Positions 44,827 through 52,378 of a stretch of DNA of 54,973 nucleotides are shown here, one piece after another (the stretch's first letter is position 1; the number at the start of each line of letters is the position of its first letter). Below the pieces are notes generated by a model that saw nothing but the letters and a program-made list of their open reading frames with translations, ran no database searches and had not been told where the DNA came from. Location: the IMG/VR virus record IMGVR_UViG_3300025141_012176, positions 1 through 54,973 of that record. One strand, written 5' to 3'. This stretch comes from a virus. A program made the translations under genes and the position numbers.

Positions 44827-45657
44827 TTACCCCCTAAGTTTTTTGCGTATGGGCTCTTCGCCCTCGGTTACCTTTTTAATTCCATCGCCATAAGCCATTT
44901 CTAATTCCCTAATGCCTTTGACTAGCTTAATTAGCCCTTGTGGCTCTATGGATGACAAATGATCAGAGCCCCACATTGTTCTGTCGAGAGTTATGTGCCT
45001 TTCAATTATAGATGCCCCTAGGTAGATTGCGGCGACAGAAGTGCCCAATCTGAACTCGTGCCCACTATAGCCCACTTCGCAGCCGTAGCGAGCCTTCAGG
45101 GTGCCTATACAGGATAGATTCAATTCCTCTAGTGGTGCTGGATAAGTTGAATTGCAATGCAACAAGCTAAACTCTGCCCCTTCTTCTCTCATCCACCGAA
45201 CTGCTTCGTCTGTTTCGCTCATTGTGCTCATGCCTGTAGAGAAAATAATCTTTTTGCCTGTTCTGGCTGACGCCCTCATTAGCTCTTCGTTTGTCATCAT
45301 AGCAGACGGAAGCTTCAAAAAAGGAATGTCGTACTGCATCAAAAACTCAAGACTGTCAATGTCCCATGGAGAAGCAGACCATGCAATGCCTCTGGATATG
45401 CAATATGCATCAATTTCATCATATTCTTCTTTGCCGAATTCGACACGATATTTGTAGTCCAAGTATGTCATTCTGCCCCATGGAGTATCCCTCATTACAC
45501 CCTTTTGGTGTTCCGGAACACATACATCGGGATTTCTTTTCTGGAACTTTACAGCATCACAGCCAGAGACGGCAGCAATGTCTATAAGTTTTTTAGCATT
45601 TTCCATGGAGCCGTTGTGGTTAATTCCAATTTCTGCTATGACATATGTTTTTTTCAT
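44827..45657 (-). CDS. neuB: NeuB-family synthase without the SAF domain
   Basis: A 276-aa NeuB-like TIM barrel: YVIAEIGINHNGSMENAKKL, CDAVKFQKRNPDVCVPEHQK, WSASPWDIDSLEFL, FLKLPSAMMTNEELM, IIFSTGMSTMSETDEAV, LLHCNSTYPAP, VGYSGHEFRLGTSVAA, IIERHITLDRTMWGSDH. It ends at EEPIRKKLRG and therefore lacks the C-terminal SAF domain seen in the 355-aa neighbour. The barrel motifs are intact, so catalysis is likely, but the dimeric cap would be missing. A short NeuB branch of this length occurs in some environmental genomes. The two synthases are only distantly alike, so they are probably not recent duplicates. Confidence 0.82.
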   Translation of the reverse strand: MKKTYVIAEIGINHNGSMENAKKLIDIAAVSGCDAVKFQKRNPDVCVPEHQKGVMRDTPWGRMTYLDYKYRVEFGKEEYDEIDAYCISRGIAWSASPWDIDSLEFLMQYDIPFLKLPSAMMTNEELMRASARTGKKIIFSTGMSTMSETDEAVRWMREEGAEFSLLHCNSTYPAPLEELNLSCIGTLKARYGCEVGYSGHEFRLGTSVAAIYLGASIIERHITLDRTMWGSDHLSSIEPQGLIKLVKGIRELEMAYGDGIKKVTEGEEPIRKKLRG

Positions 45658-47687
45658 AATTGTACTCTCGGTATTTCTTCGTAAAGAGAACTTTTATCTG
45701 ATGCAAGCTCAAGATGTACACCGCGTTCCTTTAACCATTTATAAAGATGCTCTGACGCTTCTCTGGTTGAATCGATTTCCCAATCTAGAATATCTCCTCG
45801 ATTGTGTAAAGACTCGGTTGTTCCAAAGAAATGTTCATAATCATCCAGTTCTTTAGGGTTATTATAACACAGATCCCACCCAAGTGCAACTATTTTCTTT
45901 ACTCCAAGGTGCAGCGCTGCGTATAAAACTGTCTCATACATTATGCCCGGGCCGCAGGGGCGCTCTATTTGATTGTCCAAAGTATATTTTTCAAAGTCTT
46001 TTGTCACAGAAAGAAACTCATTGTCTATCTCCGTTCTGATTGGTACCTTGAAAAACAAATCTGATTTTTGGAATCTGCTCCAGCGTTGCCCGTGAGAATA
46101 ATTGCTGCTAGCGATAGATATTGGCGACATTTTATCATATATGTAGTGCTCCCAAAGTGGAGGCTTCGTTGGTGCCGGCATGTTTGCACAGTTAAAGAAA
46201 TGAAAATCCGTAATGTATGGGAATTTTTCATATGCTTGCTTTACAGAAAAAACCAATTTGTTCTTTAGCATGCTCCTTAAAAGCTCTGGATCGTAATCTG
46301 ACAGAGATGGACCGCATGAGAGTATATAACAAGTTTCTCCCTCAAAAGAATCTTTTAGCAGCGCTACCTTCTCGTCAAGAGTTGGAAGCTTTCGAAGCCT
46401 AGATTTGATATCAAGCCGCTTCTCCGTGATGGCGCTGGTGCCAGACATAGTTGTGTGCACAAATGTTTCATCAGATTTCTTAGCAGTCTCATATATCATC
46501 TCTCCTATCTTTAGCGGAGAGTAGTCTCCGGAAAGAACATTGTCACTGCCGGACTTGCCCATGTCTTCCAGTTCTTCTCTTTTGTTCTTCCATAGGTTGT
46601 ATGCTTTTCTTAGCTGCTTTCTTGTGCTATTAACATGACACTCATACCATTCTCCATCATTCTCGTATGGCACAACACCGAAAAGACATGTGTCCCAGTG
46701 TCCGTCTACAAGAAATGCTGCATCATCATGAACAAAGCCCGTGTGTCCTCCTTTCTTCGGCACCAGCACCGGCAATGCTTTAGTCAGCGCCTCAGCGATT
46801 GGCAAGCCGAAGCCTTCACCCCTAGAGGTTAGCGCAAAAACATCAGAGTTCTCGTATAGCCAATTAATATTCTCAAAAGGAAGGAATCCTGGTATTAAAA
46901 TAATATTGTTGTCAACAGGATCCGCATATTTCGGGTTAACCATGTCATGTTTGTAATACCTGATTTCATTCTGCATTGCTTCGACATTATGTGTTCCACT
47001 AGCATATGCTTTAAGTATCAGAATGGCATCGTCTTCTTTTGTGAACTCAGCAGCCCAGGCTTTGAGAAGGATATCAAATCCTTTCCTTTTCGTCCACTGA
47101 GATATTGACAATACTGTAAACTTATCATCAAGCTTGACAGGCAAGTTTAATTCCTTTGGTGGCGTCATATTTTCCTCAATAACATGAGGAATAACTGTCG
47201 TTTCGCAGCCGGCTGCTTTTTCAAATGGCTCTCTGTTCCATTCGCAAGGAACAATTACTTTATCAGTGTGATAATATTCATACACCTTTTTCCATTCCCA
47301 AGGAACAGAATCGGTTTCCCAAGTGCATATGCTTATATTCCTATCTGATGCATTCTGTAGTTTTAGAACTGACGGACTGCAATTTGGAGATGGACGAAAC
47401 TTGTCATCAGCAAATGTCAAAAGAGGCGTTGGCATGTGCCATAAAAAAGTATATCTTTGTCGAACCATTTGATCAATATCATGATCATTCTGGAACTCGT
47501 ACTTCTCAATAAGCGCCAACTCCTCCGAAGACAGGTTGTCAGACTCTGTTATGACGGTAGAGTATATTTTCAACTCAAAAGCATCTGGATTCTCTTTTAG
47601 ATATGCATCCAGAGCCTTAAGATAACCTCTTGCTGCAACAGCGTATCCTGCTGTATCCCTAAATTGGGCACAATATACTATTCTCAT
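45654..47687 (-). CDS. GT4 glycosyltransferase fused to a DUF115/Maf-like domain
   Basis: A 677-aa two-domain protein. Residues 1-420 are a GT-B, GT4-type glycosyltransferase: FTVLSISQWTKRKGFDILLK is the mid-domain link and TSRGEGFGLPIAEALTKALP holds the E-x7-E donor-binding motif. Residues 450-677 are a DUF115-like domain: GETCYILSCGPSLSDYDPEL with the GPSL loop, FFNCANMPA, RPCGPGIMYETVLYAALHLG and IVALGWDLCYNN. DUF115 includes Maf proteins, which transfer nonulosonic acids to flagellin Ser/Thr. The fusion suggests two sequential sugar-transfer steps on one acceptor. It overlaps the next gene by 4 nt. Confidence 0.75.
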   Translation of the reverse strand: MRIVYCAQFRDTAGYAVAARGYLKALDAYLKENPDAFELKIYSTVITESDNLSSEELALIEKYEFQNDHDIDQMVRQRYTFLWHMPTPLLTFADDKFRPSPNCSPSVLKLQNASDRNISICTWETDSVPWEWKKVYEYYHTDKVIVPCEWNREPFEKAAGCETTVIPHVIEENMTPPKELNLPVKLDDKFTVLSISQWTKRKGFDILLKAWAAEFTKEDDAILILKAYASGTHNVEAMQNEIRYYKHDMVNPKYADPVDNNIILIPGFLPFENINWLYENSDVFALTSRGEGFGLPIAEALTKALPVLVPKKGGHTGFVHDDAAFLVDGHWDTCLFGVVPYENDGEWYECHVNSTRKQLRKAYNLWKNKREELEDMGKSGSDNVLSGDYSPLKIGEMIYETAKKSDETFVHTTMSGTSAITEKRLDIKSRLRKLPTLDEKVALLKDSFEGETCYILSCGPSLSDYDPELLRSMLKNKLVFSVKQAYEKFPYITDFHFFNCANMPAPTKPPLWEHYIYDKMSPISIASSNYSHGQRWSRFQKSDLFFKVPIRTEIDNEFLSVTKDFEKYTLDNQIERPCGPGIMYETVLYAALHLGVKKIVALGWDLCYNNPKELDDYEHFFGTTESLHNRGDILDWEIDSTREASEHLYKWLKERGVHLELASDKSSLYEEIPRVQL

Positions 47688-48955
47688 AACATCACTATGT
47701 TCTGTGATGCATCCTGTGCCGGAGCTTGTGCCTCCTCTGTCTGCAAGGCATCAACGAAGTTCTCATACATTATTTCATCTGTAAAGTTTGTAGTTACATA
47801 CTTCTTTAGCTTCTTGGCTCGGTTTTTTGCCTTGCTATATGATTCTTTTACATTTCTCATTTGCTCTTTAAAGCTAGACTCTTCAGGGTAACACCACATT
47901 GATCCGTTCTCTATGACTCCCTCCCAAAGCGCATCTTTTTGTACGGGGCCCAATGTGAATTCTACTCTCGAAAATAATGGGCGGGTTTTAACTTTTCCGG
48001 TTTTCTTATCCTTTAGTGGTGCATATAAAAAGTCGTTCTGCCCACTCCAGCCTGGTGCAATGACAGGCAAGCCGTAATAGGCAGCCTCAAAGATTGGCAG
48101 CCCGTAGCCCTCGCCGTGAGCGATGGTTACGAAAGCCTTAATCTTTTCATGTTGGTATAAAGCCGAAAGCTCTTCTTCTGACATGTTTCCATGAAGAAGA
48201 TATACCTTACACTTGCTATCCTTAAAGTTTTCCATTATCTGCCTGATGTTCATTTCCGTATGGTTTTTATCCATAAGACAATTTTTAGCCAGACTGGTTT
48301 TTAGCACCAAACCAACTTCTTCGTCCTTAAATTCCTGCATAAACCAAGCAATTGTATTTGGAAGATTCTTTCTTGGGCCAAACTGTGCAATTGCTAAAAA
48401 ATTAAAATCATAATCTAGATTTAGCTCAAAGTCTTCTTCTGGCTTCTTTGCTCGGACAGGATAATTAACGACACTTATCGGAGTTTCGCTTTTTAGTGTA
48501 ACCTCTTGCCCTGTTTCGGGATGAGGTGCCTTATATACAGTGTTCATGAACACCTCTTTAGAATGATTGGATACAACAATAATTTTATCCATGTGATTGC
48601 AAGCCTCCAGCCAGACTGGTGCAGCCTTTGTAGTCTCTATCCCTGCTGTATATCCAATGTTGATGGGTGCCATATTTTGGAACTCGTTAGGAATCGTTAT
48701 CTGCAAAGATATATCATACTGCGCGCCTGTGTGGGGTGACTGTTCGTAGTCTCTGGTTTTAATACACAGGGAGTCGATCCATGCATGCTCTGGTGTATCA
48801 TCCTGTATCCAACTAGTTTTGCCCCAATTGATTGGATGCACATATATATCATACATATGCTGATGTTCTCTAAGCGCTCTTAGTGCGAACCTAGCCTGCT
48901 CTCCATATCCTGAGCGCGTTAGTACGGGCCCATGAACTATTATTTTCTTTCTCAT
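47684..48955 (-). CDS. GT4-family glycosyltransferase
   Basis: A 423-aa GT-B enzyme. The N-terminal domain starts KIIVHGPVLTRSGYGEQARF, with the SGYG acceptor-side loop common in phage and marine bacterial GT4 proteins. FLAIAQFGPRKNLPNTIAWF begins the C-terminal domain, and IAHGEGYGLPIFEAAYYGLP carries E-x7-E. An Ala/Gln-rich tail follows (EEAQAPAQDASQ). Retaining GT4 enzymes use nucleotide-sugars to build oligosaccharides. It overlaps genes on both sides by 4 nt (ATGA), so three glycosyltransferases are co-translated. The acceptor, whether virion protein, DNA or host glycan, is unknown. Confidence 0.82.
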   Translation of the reverse strand: MRKKIIVHGPVLTRSGYGEQARFALRALREHQHMYDIYVHPINWGKTSWIQDDTPEHAWIDSLCIKTRDYEQSPHTGAQYDISLQITIPNEFQNMAPINIGYTAGIETTKAAPVWLEACNHMDKIIVVSNHSKEVFMNTVYKAPHPETGQEVTLKSETPISVVNYPVRAKKPEEDFELNLDYDFNFLAIAQFGPRKNLPNTIAWFMQEFKDEEVGLVLKTSLAKNCLMDKNHTEMNIRQIMENFKDSKCKVYLLHGNMSEEELSALYQHEKIKAFVTIAHGEGYGLPIFEAAYYGLPVIAPGWSGQNDFLYAPLKDKKTGKVKTRPLFSRVEFTLGPVQKDALWEGVIENGSMWCYPEESSFKEQMRNVKESYSKAKNRAKKLKKYVTTNFTDEIMYENFVDALQTEEAQAPAQDASQNIVML

Positions 48956-50226
48956 GCTATCTCCTTAAGTGTCCAGTTTTTGTATAGTTTCCTGTCTTTC
49001 CATGAGCCATGTTTTTCATAAACGCTATCCATAAGCTCTACCCATTTCTTTGCAAAATCTTCAAAATTATAATTCTTTCTTACATGTCCCAATCCCTTTC
49101 TGCTAAGTTCTCTCCTATCTCCTTCTGGCATATTCATCATCTTTGTCAAAGCATCCATAAAATCTTCTTTATTGATTCTGTCTTCAAAGATATATGGTAC
49201 CTGCTGAGAACCAATGAGAGCCTTGGACGATGGCTCAATGCCTATTCCGAACCACTCTTCGCCGTCTGTGAGTTGCTCCTTCAGTCCACCAGTCATGGTG
49301 GCGATGATTGGAGTGCCGGTGCTCAATGACTCTAGAGTAGCCAATCCAAACCCTTCGGCATCAGAAATGTTAATAGTGCAATCTGCCATGTTATAAAGAT
49401 TATTCAGATACTGAGGAGGGAGCTTGTCGATCGACAACATAAGCTCTTTGTTCGTTAACCCAAACTTCTGACATAAATGCACTAATGGCTGCCCATGCGC
49501 ATCGTTAGGATCAGTATGCATGACTAGCCTTGCTTTATCTCTACCAACTCTATCCAAGAATTCGTTAAACCAATATATCAAAGTTCCAGATTGTTTTCTT
49601 CTTGCGTTGCGATTGTTCCAGAAAAAAGTGAACCTAGGTTCAATATCGTCCATAGACTCAACCCCAAACAGATCAATCATGAAAGGCTCTATGTCTTCTT
49701 TCTGGAGCGGGTGAAAGAACTCTGGATCAATTGCGTGAGGGACATAGTGCCTTTCCACATCTGGGGCGACAATTGAAACAATATCGTCGGTAACTTTAGA
49801 TATCGTTGCGACAACATCATTAGATTGATAAAAAACTTTATTGAATTCTGGTGCTGGATAATTATCCCAGACATGATAATATACCATTGGTACATTCGCT
49901 CGGATTTCGTCTTCTATTTCCCACAGCCATCCCCAAAATCTAGGATCCGTCATGAACCATAGGATATCTGGTTTTTCGGAGCGCAGACAGGAACGGATAT
50001 GTTCCTGTGTGCCATAATTGTCTACTGGCAATATTCTCCAATCATCCATATATGGCTCAACCTTTGACATCTCATAATTTTCATGGCTGATTGCCCCTCC
50101 GAAGCTAAGTACTTCGTATCTTCCTGTCTTCAGCAAAGCTTCGATAACATATTTTGTTTGCGTCCCAACCCCAGAAGGAGACAGAGGATGATCAGAAATC
50201 GTTAAAATTTTAATTTTTTTATTCAT
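48952..50226 (-). CDS. GT4-family glycosyltransferase
   Basis: A 424-aa GT-B protein beginning KILTISDHPLSPSGVGTQTK. A second-domain entry FTFFWNNRNARRKQSGTLIY and the donor motif ISDAEGFGLATLESLSTGTP (E-x7-E) identify family 4. It differs clearly from the 423-aa neighbour (SPSGVGTQ versus SGYGEQ loop), so it probably adds a different sugar. A Lys-rich C-terminus (SWKDRKLYKNWTLKEIA) may touch nucleic acid or membrane. It is first in the glycan block, 12 bp after the nuclease gene. Confidence 0.82.
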   Translation of the reverse strand: MNKKIKILTISDHPLSPSGVGTQTKYVIEALLKTGRYEVLSFGGAISHENYEMSKVEPYMDDWRILPVDNYGTQEHIRSCLRSEKPDILWFMTDPRFWGWLWEIEDEIRANVPMVYYHVWDNYPAPEFNKVFYQSNDVVATISKVTDDIVSIVAPDVERHYVPHAIDPEFFHPLQKEDIEPFMIDLFGVESMDDIEPRFTFFWNNRNARRKQSGTLIYWFNEFLDRVGRDKARLVMHTDPNDAHGQPLVHLCQKFGLTNKELMLSIDKLPPQYLNNLYNMADCTINISDAEGFGLATLESLSTGTPIIATMTGGLKEQLTDGEEWFGIGIEPSSKALIGSQQVPYIFEDRINKEDFMDALTKMMNMPEGDRRELSRKGLGHVRKNYNFEDFAKKWVELMDSVYEKHGSWKDRKLYKNWTLKEIA

Positions 50227-50238
50227 ATTTTCCTTCTT

Positions 50239-51003
50239 TTAAGTACAGTGTACTGTTTTGTAAAATTCACACTTTTGGCAGGCTAAACGATTCTTGACGC
50301 AATTGCCGGCTTTGATATTTTTGACAGCTTTTGTCAAGAGCGTCAAAGCTCTCTTTGTTTTTAGCTTGCCGCTAGTGACTCTAAAAAATTCAACTTTGTT
50401 CTTCTTTGCTGTTCTTTTCAGGAGAGCAAAGTGAGTCTCGATATTGTCTGGATCTATGCCGTGTTTTTTGGCATAGAAATGCTTGTATAGCGTTAACTGA
50501 TAAGTTGTCATAGGATCCGATTTTCGTCGAGAATCCCACCCCCAAGAGCAAGTCTTCCAATCAAATATATGATATTTGCCATCAGAAGTTTTCACGACTC
50601 CATCGATGAAGCCCTTGAACATATATCCCTCTTCATCTGTTGGCACCATTAGATTTTCTTCAGCGCTGATTACCTTGTAATCTTCAAAATATAAATCCAA
50701 AGCTCCTTCAATCTCTGGGAGGAGACTTAAGCCTTGCTCTCCCATGTCATCAATCAGCTTCTGATCCATTGGCACGCCATCTTCCTCCAGTCCATCGACA
50801 ATTTTGATAAAGCTGGAAAGAAAAACTTCTTCAGGGTTCCTGCGTGACTTTAATAAGATGCCCTCACAAACATTATGCACCGCATTGCCAAACGCAGTGA
50901 ATTCATTGCCGACGAAACCCTTAAGGTTATCAATCTTGATTAATTTGTGATAATAAGCACATTGATCCCAGAGTTTAAGCTCTGAAAAAGATATATGTGA
51001 CAA
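50239..51003 (-). CDS. Cas4/AddB-like Fe-S PD-(D/E)XK nuclease
   Basis: A 254-aa protein, with TTG start at 51003 and AGAGG six bases upstream. The PD-(D/E)XK core is complete: H43 in GNAVHNVCEG, D134 in FKGFIDGVVK, then D148-x-K150 in HIFDWKTC, and a QLTLYKHFYAKK helix. Four Cys, C15 near the N-terminus and C235/C242/C245/C253 at the end (spacing CxxC then x7 C), form the expected 4Fe-4S cluster of Cas4/AddB/RecB-like exonucleases. These resect DNA ends; in phages they serve recombination or degradation of host DNA. There is no cas1 or CRISPR array nearby. Confidence 0.85.
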   Translation of the reverse strand: MSHISFSELKLWDQCAYYHKLIKIDNLKGFVGNEFTAFGNAVHNVCEGILLKSRRNPEEVFLSSFIKIVDGLEEDGVPMDQKLIDDMGEQGLSLLPEIEGALDLYFEDYKVISAEENLMVPTDEEGYMFKGFIDGVVKTSDGKYHIFDWKTCSWGWDSRRKSDPMTTYQLTLYKHFYAKKHGIDPDNIETHFALLKRTAKKNKVEFFRVTSGKLKTKRALTLLTKAVKNIKAGNCVKNRLACQKCEFYKTVHCT

Positions 51004-51004
51004 T

Positions 51005-51364
51005 CTACACCTCTTTTTTAGTTGTTTTCTTTTTTATGCCGTATGACTTCGACGAAGTAGCTTTTTTTGCCGGCTTGCTTGTAGTTGCCGCGGCTTTCTT
51101 AACTTTTTTAACTGGCTTAACTGGCTCAGAGAATATCCACTCAGCAGACATTGTTTTTGGATATCTTGTATCCAATGTGTCGTTTTTTAAAAGTTCTCCA
51201 AACTCAATATTGTTCTGCTTTAGAAGCTTTTTAATTTCTTGAGAGTTTGCATATTTTATCTCAAGAGTTGCTTCCGAAGGCTTCGGGGTTTTAAAAGATG
51301 CGGAAACTATAATTTTTCCACCCTCTCTGTTGATTGTTAAATCTTTAAAATTAATGTCCATCAT
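51005..51364 (-). CDS. Small protein with Lys-rich C-terminal tail
   Basis: A 119-aa protein. Residues 1-80 form a mixed alpha/beta domain (MDINFKDLTINREGGKIIV, LEIKYANSQEIKKLLKQNNI). From residue 85 the sequence is a low-complexity Lys/Ala/Thr/Pro tail (PVKPVKKVKKAAATTSKPAK, then KATSSKSYGIKKKTTKKE), like histone H1 tails or nucleic-acid-binding extensions. Immediately precedes the Fe-S nuclease gene (1-bp gap) and overlaps the metalloprotease gene by 14 nt. It may be a nuclease accessory or DNA-binding protein; no family is recognised. Confidence 0.55.
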   Translation of the reverse strand: MMDINFKDLTINREGGKIIVSASFKTPKPSEATLEIKYANSQEIKKLLKQNNIEFGELLKNDTLDTRYPKTMSAEWIFSEPVKPVKKVKKAAATTSKPAKKATSSKSYGIKKKTTKKEV

Positions 51365-52106
51365 ATTCTCCTATTTCTAAAGTGTTCAAAATTTTATAAA
51401 GTGCTGGGCTTACTTTTCCCAAATATTCGCGAAGCTTCATATCAACAAAATAATCTTCAAATCCTGTTGAAAAATACTCTGACAATGATGTTATGGCATA
51501 CGGAGTATTAAGATATTCTTTTGTCAAATTAAGGATCGTTGGATATCCTATTTCCTTAGCCAAATAGACATCTAATTCTTCATTAAATTCTAGTTCTTTA
51601 AGAAAATGTCTCATATATTTATCTACTCCCTCAAATTCAGGATAATTGAGCATAGTAAAGAAAAGTTTCCTTCGCTTCCCCAAGAACTCTCGTGATAGCT
51701 TGCCATCACTGTAGATAAGTCCACCATGTTTTTCCTCTAATGAGTGGGCGAATTCGTGGATAATGTCGTCAACCATGTCTTTGGCACTACTCTGAATGTT
51801 TGATACATATATCGCGCCAGCATCGTACATGGCGTTGATATCCCTGCTCTCAAAAATGTCAAAAGTGCCAATATATATTGAATCGATCTCTTGCATCAGG
51901 TGAGCAGGAACTAAATTTTTTATATTTTCAAGTACTTCCTGCACGGAAACACCCTCTTTATCTGGCTCGGAGGCTTCCATATCGTTTACAATATAAACAT
52001 ATATGTGATTTAAAAAATACTCCTTTTGTGACTTTTTTGCTTCACCAAGGGAATGCAATATTGCTTCTTGTATTTTATTATTCTTCATTGCTTCCGGCCG
52101 ATTCAT
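51351..52106 (-). CDS. Zincin-like metalloprotease (HExxH)
   Basis: A 251-aa protein with the zincin motif VDDIIHEFAHSLEEKHG: H117-E118-F-A-H121 would bind zinc, and E210 in the helix SLSEYFSTGFEDYF is the likely third ligand. This spacing is that of single-domain M34/M-like toxins and ATLF-type peptidases rather than of thermolysin. No signal peptide is seen. Two starts are possible: 52106, or an ATG at 52088 close behind a GGAAG. It follows the small acidic protein with a 29-nt overlap, in the operon driven by the promoter at 52343-52371. Role unknown: it could cleave a host or virion protein. Confidence 0.65.
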   Translation of the reverse strand: MNRPEAMKNNKIQEAILHSLGEAKKSQKEYFLNHIYVYIVNDMEASEPDKEGVSVQEVLENIKNLVPAHLMQEIDSIYIGTFDIFESRDINAMYDAGAIYVSNIQSSAKDMVDDIIHEFAHSLEEKHGGLIYSDGKLSREFLGKRRKLFFTMLNYPEFEGVDKYMRHFLKELEFNEELDVYLAKEIGYPTILNLTKEYLNTPYAITSLSEYFSTGFEDYFVDMKLREYLGKVSPALYKILNTLEIGEYDGH

Positions 52107-52314
52107 TCATGAGTCTTTCGCCCTCAGAAACATCAGCTAAACCCTGCTCGTATCCACGAATCCAGTTTTCTTCAGCCACTAGCATTAAGAATTCTGGGAA
52201 CTCTTCTGCTAGAACTTCTACAATCATTTCAACAGTAACTTCTTCATCAGAAGATAGTTTCTCTCCCACATAATCGATTATAAAATCTTTCAGTGGCGTC
52301 TCTTTGTCCGTCAT
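52078..52314 (-). CDS. Small acidic protein, first gene of the promoter-driven operon
   Basis: A 78-aa protein, pI acidic (VGEKLSSDEEVTVEMIVEVL, EEFPEFLMLVAEENWIRGYE). Predicted as two amphipathic helices; the EENWIRGYEQGLADVSEGER stretch would suit a dimerising or partner-binding surface. A consensus sigma-70 promoter sits about 29 bp upstream, so its mRNA is short-leadered. No family recognised. Position directly ahead of the protease and nuclease genes may mean an adaptor or regulatory role. Confidence 0.55.
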   Translation of the reverse strand: MTDKETPLKDFIIDYVGEKLSSDEEVTVEMIVEVLAEEFPEFLMLVAEENWIRGYEQGLADVSEGERLMNESAGSNEE

Positions 52315-52342
52315 GCTCTGACCTCTTTAAGTTAACTCCTAT

Positions 52343-52371
52343 AATATAACCCAAATTGGATGCAATGTCAA
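52343..52371 (-). promoter_or_regulatory. Consensus sigma-70 promoter for the early/sugar operon
   Basis: The minus strand has TTGACA (52366-52371), a 17-bp spacer and TATATT (52343-52348). The -35 box begins 8 bp past the PhoH-like stop codon. Genes from 52314 down to about 36571 follow with overlaps or gaps of at most 24 bp, so this promoter could drive the nuclease, glycan and sigma genes. Confidence 0.75.
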
Positions 52372-52378
52372 GTATTAA

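Noticed and set aside
50239-51003. Complete CRISPR adaptation module because of the Cas4-like gene
   Set aside because: No cas1/cas2-like gene or array is present; the nuclease is read as a phage recombination enzyme.
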